Notes under the pieces: generated by a model
What the model was told of the DNA's origin: nothing
What the model saw: only the letters and a program-made list of their open reading frames with translations
Database searches by the model: none
Made by a program: the position numbers and the translations under genes
NCBI GenBank assembly: GCA_947455205.1
Contig: CANGNF010000007.1
Span: 87,504-151,503 of the forward strand
Direction: 5' to 3'
From: Acetobacteraceae bacterium
GTDB lineage: Bacteria; Pseudomonadota; Alphaproteobacteria; Acetobacterales; Acetobacteraceae
Length of the DNA: 64,000 nt
Part shown: positions 57,365 through 64,000 of the stretch, piece after piece
Layout: every line of letters begins with the position of its first letter
Numbering within the stretch: position 1 is the stretch's first letter

Positions 57365-58123
57365 CTAGCCCTGGACGCTGAAGCCGCCATCCACCGGGAT
57401 GGCCGTGCCGGTGATGAAGGCCGCGGCGTCGCCGGCCAGGAAGGCGGCGATGCCCTCGAAGTCCCCGGGCACGCCCCAGCGCTTGGCAGGGGTGCGGCGC
57501 AGCACGTCGTCGTTCAGCGTCGGCATGTCGCTGCGGGCGCCGCGCGTCAGGTCGGTGTCGATCCAGCCCGGCAGCAGCGCGTTCACGGTGATGCCCTCGG
57601 CCGCCCAGGCGGTGGCGGTGCTGCGCGTCAGCTGCACGATCCCGCCCTTGGAGGCGCCATAGGCGATGTGGAACTGCACGCCGAAGATGGACAGCATGCT
57701 GCCGATGTTGATCACGCGCCCGCAGCCATGCGCCTTCAGGTGCGGATAGGCCGCCTGGGACGCCAGCATGGCGCTGGTCAGGTTGGTGTTGATGACCTGG
57801 TGCCAGTCCTCCAGCCGGTATTCCTCCGGCCGGCGGCGAATATTGATGCCGGCGTTGTTCACCAGCACGTCCAGCCGGCCGAACCGCGCCACCGTTTCAT
57901 CCACCATGGCCTGGATGCTCGCGGGGTCGGTCACGTCCACCACCACGCCGATGGCCTGGGCGCCCAGCGCCGTCAGCTCCGCCACCGCGGCGGCGTTCTT
58001 CCCGGCGTTGCGGCCGGCCACGGCGACGCTGGCGCCGGCCTTGGCCAGCCCGCGCGCCATGCCCAGGCCAATGCCGCCATTGCCGCCGGTGACCAGCGCG
58101 ACGCGTCCCGTCAGGTCAAACAC
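57365..58123 (-). CDS. Short-chain dehydrogenase/reductase (SDR)
   Basis: A 252-residue classical SDR: the cofactor motif TGGNGGIGLGMARGLAKAGA, NNAGIN, and the catalytic Ser-Tyr-Lys set in NIGSMLSIFGVQFHIAYGAS followed by KGG. The C-terminus PGWIDTDLTRG and ITGTAIPVDGGFSV is typical of 3-oxoacyl or sugar-acid reductases such as KduD. Its start overlaps the carA stop by eight bases, and it leads directly into the LysE-type gene. Why an SDR sits between carA and carB is not clear; the substrate is unknown. Confidence 0.93.
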   Translation of the reverse strand: MFDLTGRVALVTGGNGGIGLGMARGLAKAGASVAVAGRNAGKNAAAVAELTALGAQAIGVVVDVTDPASIQAMVDETVARFGRLDVLVNNAGINIRRRPEEYRLEDWHQVINTNLTSAMLASQAAYPHLKAHGCGRVINIGSMLSIFGVQFHIAYGASKGGIVQLTRSTATAWAAEGITVNALLPGWIDTDLTRGARSDMPTLNDDVLRRTPAKRWGVPGDFEGIAAFLAGDAAAFITGTAIPVDGGFSVQG

Positions 58124-59480
58124 GGGCCTTCTCCATCAGCGCGGTGAAGCGGTGGAACAGGTAGTGGCTGTCGGTCGGCCCTGGCGAGGCCTCGGGGTGG
58201 TACTGCACGGAAAAGGCCGGCTTGTCGTCGCACGAAAGACCTTCGTTGGAGCCATCGAACAGCGACACGTGCGAGACTCGCACGCCATCCGGCAGCGTCT
58301 TGGCATCCACCGCAAAGCCGTGGTTCTGGCTGGTGATCTCCACCTTGCCCGTGGCCAGGTCCTTCACCGGCTGGTTGGCGCCGCGATGCCCGCGGTCCAG
58401 CTTGTAGGTGGTGGCGCCCAGTGCCAAGCCCAGCAACTGGTGGCCCAGGCAGATGCCGAACACCGGTACGCCCTTGGCCAGCACCGCCTGGATGGCCGGC
58501 ACGGCGTACACGCCGGTGGCCGCGGGGTCGCCGGGGCCATTGCTCAGGAACACCCCGTCCGGCGCGTGGCGCAGGATGTCCTCGGCCGTGGCGGTGGCGG
58601 GCACCACGGTCACGGCGCAGCCGGCGGCGGCCAGGCAGCGCAGGATGTTGCGCTTCGCCCCGTAGTCGACGGCGACGACCTTGTACTTCGGCGCCGTCTG
58701 CGTCGCGTAGCCGGTGGGCCAGACGTATTCGGCCTCGTCCCAGCTGTAGCTCTGGCGGCAGGTGACTTCCTTGGCCAGGTCCATGCCTTCCAGCCCGGGC
58801 CAGCCGGCGGCCTGGGCGCGCAGCGCCGGCAGGTCGAACTTGCCATCGGCCGGGAAGCAGACCACGCCGTTCGGCGCGCCGCCGTCGCGGATGCGCGCGG
58901 TCAGGGCGCGGGTATCCACCCCGGCGATGCCGGGCGTGCCGTGGCGCTTCAGCCAAGCGTCCAGGTGCAGGCTGGCGCGCCAATTGGCCGGCTCGGTGAT
59001 GTCCTGCTTGACCACCAGGCCGCGGCAGGCCGGGGTCAGCGCCTCGATATCCTCGGCATTGGTGCCGACATTGCCGATATGCGGGAAGGTGAAGGTGATG
59101 ATCTGCCCGGCATAGCTCGGGTCGGTCAGGGTCTCCTGATACCCCGTCATGCCGGTGTTGAAGCAGACCTCGCCGACGGCGCCGGCCGAATGGGCGCCGA
59201 TGCCGCGGCCCCAGAACACGCTGCCATCGCCAAGCACAAGGCAGGCATTCGCGCCTTCGGGCACGGAGTCGGGGTTCTGCATGGTTTGCTCCGGAACGGG
59301 GGGCGCGGCGGAGAGATCCGCCAGCGAAAGGCCGGTGGCGGCGATCACCGCGGGCCAGTGCTTCGCGGGAATCGCCTTGGACTGGCGCCACTTCCGCACC
59401 GCCTCGGTGCCGATGCCGCAGCGCGTCGCCGCGCCTTCCAAGCCGCCCAGCAGGGCGATGATTTCTTCGACCGTGCGCAT
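58116..59480 (-). CDS. carA: Carbamoyl-phosphate synthase small subunit with an in-frame N-terminal helix-turn-helix extension
   Basis: Residues 67 to 454 are a normal CarA (388 residues): CLVLGDGSVFWGRGIG at the start, then the glutamine amidotransferase domain with the nucleophile Cys in VPVFGICLGHQLLGLALGAT and the His/Glu pair in VQYHPEASPGP. It hydrolyses glutamine to feed ammonia to CarB. The first 66 residues (MRTVEEIIALLGGLEGAATR, IGTEAVRKWRQSKAIPAKHW) look like a small Cro/YdaS-type HTH and continue with no stop. An internal ATG at 59282 with a CGGAG ribosome site could give free CarA. Either a fusion or two products from one frame is possible. Confidence 0.93.
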   Translation of the reverse strand: MRTVEEIIALLGGLEGAATRCGIGTEAVRKWRQSKAIPAKHWPAVIAATGLSLADLSAAPPVPEQTMQNPDSVPEGANACLVLGDGSVFWGRGIGAHSAGAVGEVCFNTGMTGYQETLTDPSYAGQIITFTFPHIGNVGTNAEDIEALTPACRGLVVKQDITEPANWRASLHLDAWLKRHGTPGIAGVDTRALTARIRDGGAPNGVVCFPADGKFDLPALRAQAAGWPGLEGMDLAKEVTCRQSYSWDEAEYVWPTGYATQTAPKYKVVAVDYGAKRNILRCLAAAGCAVTVVPATATAEDILRHAPDGVFLSNGPGDPAATGVYAVPAIQAVLAKGVPVFGICLGHQLLGLALGATTYKLDRGHRGANQPVKDLATGKVEITSQNHGFAVDAKTLPDGVRVSHVSLFDGSNEGLSCDDKPAFSVQYHPEASPGPTDSHYLFHRFTALMEKARV

Positions 59481-59493
59481 GGCCGGAAGCTAG

Positions 59494-59539
59494 CGGGAAA
59501 GGAATTCCCGGCGCAAGTCTTTCCCGCAGGCTTGGGAAA
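59494..59539. promoter_or_regulatory. Paired inverted repeats in the carA / yqeY divergent promoter
   Basis: Two related palindromes: CGGGAA-AGGAA-TTCCCG (59494-59510) and TTTCCC-GCAGGCTT-GGGAAA (59520-59539). Both are built from the GGGAA half-site and lie 14-60 bases upstream of the first carA codon. They could be operators for the HTH encoded at the head of carA, which is inference. Confidence 0.55.
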
Positions 59540-59602
59540 AATGCTCCCCGCTGGCGCCGGGCGGCGTGGCGGCCTATCTAGCCCGGCTGAAGGAGACCCG
59601 CC

Positions 59603-60067
59603 ATGGCCGAAGACCTGCGCACCCGATTCACTGCCGAGATGAAGGCCAGCATGCTGGCCAAGACCGCGGACCGTACCTCCACCATCCGCATGATCATGGC
59701 CAAGCTGAAGGACGTGGACATCAACGCCCGCCCGTCGGGCGTGGACAAGGTGCCGGACGACCAGATCGTCGCCATGCTGCGCGGCATGGCCAAGAGCCGG
59801 CGCGAGAGCGTGGAACTGTACCGCCAGGGCAACCGGCCCGAGCTGGCCGAGAAGGAAGAGGCCGAGATCGCGGTCATCGAGAGCTTCCTGCCGCAGCAGA
59901 TGAGCGAGGACGCCATGCGCGCGGCGGTGGCCGAGGCGGTGGCCGAGGCCGGTGCCTTGAGCATCAAGGAGATGGGCAAGGTCATGGCGGTGCTGAAGGC
60001 GAAGCACGCCGCCAGCCTGGACATGGGCAAGGCCGGGCCGATGGTGAAGGCCGCGCTGGGCGGCTGA
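59603..60067 (+). CDS. yqeY: GatB/YqeY domain protein
   Basis: A 154-residue protein resembling the tail domain of the GatB amidotransferase subunit, present in many bacteria as a stand-alone protein: MKASMLAKTADRTSTIRMIM, YRQGNRPELAEKEEAEIAVI, ESFLPQQMSEDAMRAAVAEA and the terminal MGKVMAVLKAKHAASLDMGK. A role in tRNA amidation is suspected but unproven. The rightward gene is divergent from carA, and the pairing of carA, yqeY, dnaG and rpoD is a familiar alphaproteobacterial neighbourhood. Confidence 0.94.
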   Translation: MAEDLRTRFTAEMKASMLAKTADRTSTIRMIMAKLKDVDINARPSGVDKVPDDQIVAMLRGMAKSRRESVELYRQGNRPELAEKEEAEIAVIESFLPQQMSEDAMRAAVAEAVAEAGALSIKEMGKVMAVLKAKHAASLDMGKAGPMVKAALGG

Positions 60068-60077
60068 CCCCGCGCTG

Positions 60078-60109
60078 CATCCGGGGCGGCGCGGTCGCCG
60101 GCCCGGATG
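60078..60109. terminator. GC-rich hairpin between convergent yqeY and chemoreceptor genes
   Basis: Arms CATCCGG (60078-60084) and CCGGATG (60103-60109) with an 18-base loop lie between the yqeY stop and the convergent chemoreceptor stop. No T-run follows, so function as a terminator is uncertain. Confidence 0.3.
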
Positions 60110-60143
60110 GGGCTGCTGCCGCCACCCTTGCGCCCGCCTCGGG

Positions 60144-61850
60144 TCAGCCGGTCTTCAGCCGGCCGAGGAAGGCGCCCATGTCCTGCTGCAGCGTCGCGGT
60201 CCGCTCGGTGAAGCCGCGGGCGGCGGTGACCAGGCCGGCCGCCTCGCTGTCCAGCCGTTCCGCCGCCGCCTGCACGCTGCCGGCCTGGCCGGAAAGCTCG
60301 GCGGTTTCCTGCGCGGCATTGGCGGCGCTGCGGGCGATCTCGGCGGTGGCGGCGCCCTGTTCCTCCACCGCGGCGGCGATCTGGGTGGCGATCTCGTTGC
60401 TGCGCGCCACCGTCACGCCGATGCCGCGGATGGTGGCCACGGCCCGGTCGGTGGCGCCCTGCATGGCGGTGATCTGGCTGCCGATCTCCTCGGTGGCCTT
60501 GGCGGTCTGGGCGGCCAGGGCCTTCACCTCGCTGGCGACCACGGCAAAGCCCTTGCCGGCCTCGCCGGCACGCGCGGCCTCGATGGTCGCGTTCAGGGCC
60601 AGCAGGTTGGTCTGCCCGGCGATGTCGCTGATCAGCCGCACCACATCGCCGATGCGCGCGGCGCCCTCGGCCAAGGCGCGCACGGTGCTGTCGGTCATCG
60701 CCGCTTCCTCGGCGGCCTGGCGGGCGGTGTTGGCGGCCTCCGCCACCTGGCGGGTGATCTCCCGCACGCTGGCGGCCATCTGCTCGGCGGCGGCGGCCAC
60801 GGCCTGCACGCCGCCATCGGCCCGCTGGGTGGCCAGGGCAACGGCGTTGCCGGTGGTGCCGGCCTCGGTCGCCAGTTCGCGCAGCGTGGCGGCGGTGCTG
60901 TCCACCCCGGCGGCGGCCTGGCCCAGGGCGGCCAGCGCGGTGCGGGCGGAAGCCTCGAACTCCAGCGCCGCATTGGTCCGCGCCTCGGCCCGGCTGGACC
61001 GCGCCTCGGCGGCGTCGCGGCCGGCGCGCTCCTGCTCGGCGGCGTGCAGCAGGCCCTGGCGCAGCTGGTCGGCGGCGCGGGACATCAGGCCGAACTCATC
61101 CTGGCGGCTGGCATCCGGCACCGGGCGCTCCAACTCGCCCCGGCGCATCGTCTCCAGCGCCTGGGCCAGCCTGGCGGCGGGGGCCAGGGCGCCACGCCGC
61201 ACCACCACCAGCCCCAGCGCCAGCGCGCCCAGCACCAGGCCCAGCGTGATGCCAAGGCGGGTCCAGGCGTCGCTGCTGATCTCGCCGGCCAGCTCGGCCC
61301 GCAGGGCAATGGCCCGTTGGCCGGAGGCCTGGCTGGCGGCCTCCAGCGCCGTGTTCAGCGCCTGGCGGTTGCCGCGGTTGACCTCGTTGTTGCTGAAGGC
61401 GTTCACCGCGGCGATGCGCTGCGGCAACGGCCCTTCCGCCAGGACCATGCGCACCGCCTCTCGCCGGAAGCGCAGGAATTCCTGCGCCGCCGCCAGCACC
61501 GGGGTGAAGCTGGCGCGGGCCTCGGCGTCCAGCGGCATCGCGTCCCATTGCGACAGCGCCTCCTGCAGGCGGTCCAGTCGCTGGCTCATGGCGGTGGTGA
61601 AGCGGCGCAGCTCGGCCTCATCGCGAGCGATGTAGACGCCCCGGGTTTCCATCACCACGGCATAGACATGCGCGTCCATCTGCGCCGCCATGCGGCTGCT
61701 GGCGGCCAGGGCGCTGGAGCGGGACAGCGCCTCGGTCATGTGGCCCGTGGCCAGGAAGTTCGCCACCGGCGCCGATAGCGCCGCCAGCGCGAGAAGGCCG
61801 AACATGGCGTAGAGCCGCAGCGCGAGCGAGCGGGCGAAGAGTTGGCGCAT
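60144..61850 (-). CDS. Methyl-accepting chemotaxis protein
   Basis: A 568-residue chemoreceptor. A membrane segment near residues 13-32 ([20 protein letters not shown]) precedes a helical sensor region. A second membrane segment ([19 protein letters not shown]) leads into a HAMP-like region and a cytoplasmic coiled coil. The signalling tip is [20 protein letters not shown] followed by [20 protein letters not shown]. The periplasmic part looks like a four-helix bundle; its ligand is unknown. The receptor is inserted between yqeY and dnaG, converging with the former and divergent from the latter. No other chemotaxis genes are in the window. Confidence 0.94.
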   Translation of the reverse strand: MRQLFARSLALRLYAMFGLLALAALSAPVANFLATGHMTEALSRSSALAASSRMAAQMDAHVYAVVMETRGVYIARDEAELRRFTTAMSQRLDRLQEALSQWDAMPLDAEARASFTPVLAAAQEFLRFRREAVRMVLAEGPLPQRIAAVNAFSNNEVNRGNRQALNTALEAASQASGQRAIALRAELAGEISSDAWTRLGITLGLVLGALALGLVVVRRGALAPAARLAQALETMRRGELERPVPDASRQDEFGLMSRAADQLRQGLLHAAEQERAGRDAAEARSSRAEARTNAALEFEASARTALAALGQAAAGVDSTAATLRELATEAGTTGNAVALATQRADGGVQAVAAAAEQMAASVREITRQVAEAANTARQAAEEAAMTDSTVRALAEGAARIGDVVRLISDIAGQTNLLALNATIEAARAGEAGKGFAVVASEVKALAAQTAKATEEIGSQITAMQGATDRAVATIRGIGVTVARSNEIATQIAAAVEEQGAATAEIARSAANAAQETAELSGQAGSVQAAAERLDSEAAGLVTAARGFTERTATLQQDMGAFLGRLKTG

Positions 61851-61935
61851 GGGATGCCCCGGAGCATATTGTGCGGCCAGCTTGCGGCGCTTTCCGCTAA
61901 CACCGGCTTACCGCCAGGAGCATCGACGGCCCGCC

Positions 61936-63789
61936 ATGGCGCTTCCTCCCCAGTTCCTCGACGATCTGCGCGTCCGCACCCCCTTGCCCAGCCTGATCGG
62001 CCGCAAGACCCGGCTGGCGCGCAACGGCCGGCAATGGAAGGGCTGCTGCCCCTTCCACAATGAAAAGACGCCAAGCTTCTACGTCTACGACGACCACTTC
62101 CACTGCTTCGGCTGCGGCGCCCATGGGGATGCCATCGCCTTCCTGATGCGCGCCGAGGGCGCCAGCTTCCCCGAGGCGGTGGAGCGCCTGGCCGCCGAGG
62201 CCGGCATGGAGGTGCCCAAGCCCACCCCGCAGGCTGCGGCGCGGGAGGCGCGGGCGCGCGACACCCATGCCGTGCTGGCGCTGGCCGCCACCGCCTACCA
62301 GCGCCGGCTGCGCCTGCCGGAAGGCCGCCCGGCGCTGGACTACCTGTTGCGGCGCGGCCTGACCGAGGAGACCATCCACAAGTTCGGCCTGGGCTGGTCC
62401 GGCGAGGGCAGGGGCGCCCTGGCCGCCGAGTTGCGCCCCGAGGGCATCACCACGGAGCAACTGGTCGAAGCCGGGCTGATGAAGTGGCGCGAGCCGGACG
62501 ACCCGGCCAGCGGCACCTCGGACCTGTTCTTCGGCCGGGTGATGTTTCCCATCAAGGACCGGCGCGGGCGGATCATCAGTTTCGGCGGCCGGGTGATGGG
62601 CGATGGCCAGCCGAAATACGTCAACGGGCCGGAAACCGACCTCTTCCATAAGCGGCAGAGCCTGTACGGCTGGGACCTGGCGCGGGAAGGCGCCTTCCGC
62701 GGCGCCACGGCGATCGCGGTCGAAGGCTACATGGACGTCATCATGCTGCACCAGGCCGGCTTCACCGGGGCCGTGGCGCCGCTGGGAACGGCGCTGACCG
62801 CCGAGCAACTGGCGGCGCTGTGGCAGATGTCGCCCGAGCCGGTGCTGTGCTTCGACGGCGACAGCGCCGGCGCCAAGGCCGCCACCCGGGCGGTCGAGGT
62901 GGCGCTGCCGGCGTTGAAGCCGGACGCGACGCTGCGCCTGGCCACGCTGCCGGCCGGCGAGGACCCCGATACGCTGGTGGGCCAGAAGGGCGCCGCCGCC
63001 TTCCAGGCGGTGCTGGACAGCGCCAAGCCGCTGTCGGAGGCGCTGTACGGCCTGCTGGTCGGGCATCTGCCAGCGGCCACGCCGGAACAGCGCGCCGGGG
63101 TGCGGGCGCTGCTGGTGGCCAAGGCCAGCGCCATCGAGGACAAGGGCGTGGCGGCGGAATACCGCCGGGCGTTGCTGGATCGCTTCTTCGCCAGTACCCG
63201 GACGGAGCGGCCCAGCTTTGTCCGCCCCAGCGGCGCGCCGGCGCGGAAGGGCCCGCGCAAGCCGTGGGAAAGCCCGCCGCCGGTACGGATCCAGCGCACC
63301 CCGCCGGAGGACCCGCGCCCCGGCCAGGCGCGCATCCTGCTGGCCATATTGCTGCGCCAGCCGGCCCTGCTGCCGGAGGTGGAGGAGCCCTTCTGCCTGC
63401 TGGACCTGCCGCCCGGGCCGGCCGATCTGCTACGGGATGCCATGCTCAGGTGGCTTCCGCATGCCGAAGTCCTTGACTCCGCTGCCTTGATGGACCACCT
63501 GCGGGAACGTGGACTGGGCGATGCCCTGTCCTGGGCCATCGGCGCCGACGACCTGCCGCTTGAGGCAAGGCCCGAGGCGCAGCCGAAGGAGGCACTGGAC
63601 GGTTGGTGGCATTTCTTCGGCTATCTGCGGGGCGAGGACGAGTTGAGCCGGGACCGTGCCGAGGCCCAGCGCCAGCTGGCGGATACCAACGACCCCGCGG
63701 CGCAGCAGCGGCTGATCCGGTTGACCGAGGCCCTGGCCGCACTGCGGCGGGGCGAGACCGAGTCCGGCGCCTACGGCGAGCAGGCATAG
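61936..63789 (+). CDS. dnaG: DNA primase
   Basis: A 617-residue primase: the N-terminal zinc-binding CHC2 motif (CCPFHNEKTPSFYVYDDHFH then CFGCGAHGD), the DnaG catalytic core (YLLRRGLTEETIHKFGLGWS, DLFFGRVMFPIKDRRGRIIS) and the TOPRIM segment (IAVEGYMDVIMLHQAGFTGA; LCFDGDSAGAKAA). The C-terminal helicase-binding domain follows from about residue 460. It makes RNA primers for replication. The ATG at 61936 gives the usual short N-terminus. It is immediately followed by rpoD, as in many bacteria. Confidence 0.96.
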   Translation: MALPPQFLDDLRVRTPLPSLIGRKTRLARNGRQWKGCCPFHNEKTPSFYVYDDHFHCFGCGAHGDAIAFLMRAEGASFPEAVERLAAEAGMEVPKPTPQAAAREARARDTHAVLALAATAYQRRLRLPEGRPALDYLLRRGLTEETIHKFGLGWSGEGRGALAAELRPEGITTEQLVEAGLMKWREPDDPASGTSDLFFGRVMFPIKDRRGRIISFGGRVMGDGQPKYVNGPETDLFHKRQSLYGWDLAREGAFRGATAIAVEGYMDVIMLHQAGFTGAVAPLGTALTAEQLAALWQMSPEPVLCFDGDSAGAKAATRAVEVALPALKPDATLRLATLPAGEDPDTLVGQKGAAAFQAVLDSAKPLSEALYGLLVGHLPAATPEQRAGVRALLVAKASAIEDKGVAAEYRRALLDRFFASTRTERPSFVRPSGAPARKGPRKPWESPPPVRIQRTPPEDPRPGQARILLAILLRQPALLPEVEEPFCLLDLPPGPADLLRDAMLRWLPHAEVLDSAALMDHLRERGLGDALSWAIGADDLPLEARPEAQPKEALDGWWHFFGYLRGEDELSRDRAEAQRQLADTNDPAAQQRLIRLTEALAALRRGETESGAYGEQA

Positions 63790-63807
63790 TATAGAGACTG
63801 TTTTTCT

Positions 63808-63835
63808 GGCGCCCTTGGTCATGCCGACGGGCGCC
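63808..63835 (+). other. Hairpin in the dnaG-rpoD spacer
   Basis: Arms GGCGCCC (63808-63814) and GGGCGCC (63829-63835) with a 14-base loop lie 18 bases after the dnaG stop and 41 bases before the rpoD start. A TTTTT run precedes it rather than follows, so it is not a plain intrinsic terminator for this strand. A CCCCCCCGGGGG run lies further down before the rpoD ribosome site. It could be an attenuator or a processing site between dnaG and rpoD. Confidence 0.4.
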
Positions 63836-63876
63836 GCGTGACGTTTCCCCCCCGGGGGATGAGGAGCGAAGAGCGC

Positions 63877-64000
63877 ATGGCGAGCAAGGTCGCGGGCGGT
63901 ACCGAGACGGTGGAGAGCCGGGACGACGTGGTGGAGGGCGTGCTGCTCGACACCCTGACGGCCGCGGTGAAGAAGCTGATCGCACGGGGCAAGGAGCGCG
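63877..64000 (+). CDS. rpoD: RNA polymerase sigma-70 factor RpoD, N-terminal part
   Basis: The first 41 codons are visible before the window ends: MASKVAGGTETVESRDDVVE then LTAAVKKLIARGKER, which matches sigma region 1.1 of the housekeeping sigma factor. The ATG at 63877 follows a GAGGAG ribosome site; an in-frame ATG at 63859 is possible but lies ahead of that site. Position directly downstream of dnaG supports rpoD. Confidence 0.9.
   Translation, partial: MASKVAGGTETVESRDDVVEGVLLDTLTAAVKKLIARGKER

Overview
The window is very GC-rich, almost fully coding and free of rRNA, tRNA, insertion sequences and CRISPR. It reads as chromosome from an alphaproteobacterium, most likely a Roseomonas-like member of the Acetobacteraceae. 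That placement is an inference from a CtrA-family regulator, the carA / yqeY / dnaG / rpoD neighbourhood, the many orphan Bug/TctC periplasmic binding proteins, and the several NtaA-type flavin monooxygenases.

Layout. 0-1.7 kb: the end of an fds-type NAD-dependent formate dehydrogenase operon with a LysR regulator and a palindromic operator between them. 1.7-5.3 kb: DNA polymerase IV, a Bug binding protein and a class III CoA-transferase. 5.3-7.5 kb: a leftward set of a luciferase-like oxidoreductase, a small unknown protein and a CtrA-like response regulator with a repetitive tail. 7.7-11.3 kb: glycogen debranching enzyme and a type III glutamine synthetase. 11.6-18.6 kb: three Bug proteins, an NtaA-like monooxygenase and a YdeP-like molybdopterin oxidoreductase. 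18.7-22.4 kb: a three-subunit molybdenum hydroxylase ended by a clear terminator.

22.4-36.2 kb is the most interesting stretch. It holds a ring-opening amidohydrolase of the cyanuric acid hydrolase/barbiturase family, a FAD monooxygenase, an NMT1-type ABC transporter with a VOC protein, a MarR regulator, an HpaB-type flavin hydroxylase, an AA_synth/DUF1185 protein, a protein closely resembling enamidase, and a complete branched-chain-type ABC transporter. Two separate cyclic-amide-opening hydrolases with oxygenases and importers suggest import and oxidative or hydrolytic opening of an N-heterocycle. The substrate cannot be read from the sequence.

36.4-47.3 kb is a tightly packed rightward run: two NtaA-like monooxygenases, a full Dpp-type ABC transporter, a molybdopterin oxidoreductase and a CobW GTPase. 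47.3-52.8 kb holds an APH-like kinase with an acyl-CoA dehydrogenase, an Ldh2-type dehydrogenase, another Bug protein and threonine ammonia-lyase. 52.9-64 kb is housekeeping: greA, carB, a LysE exporter, an SDR, carA (with an in-frame N-terminal helix-turn-helix extension), yqeY, a chemoreceptor, dnaG and the start of rpoD. Unusually, the SDR and LysE genes sit between carA and carB in one compact unit.
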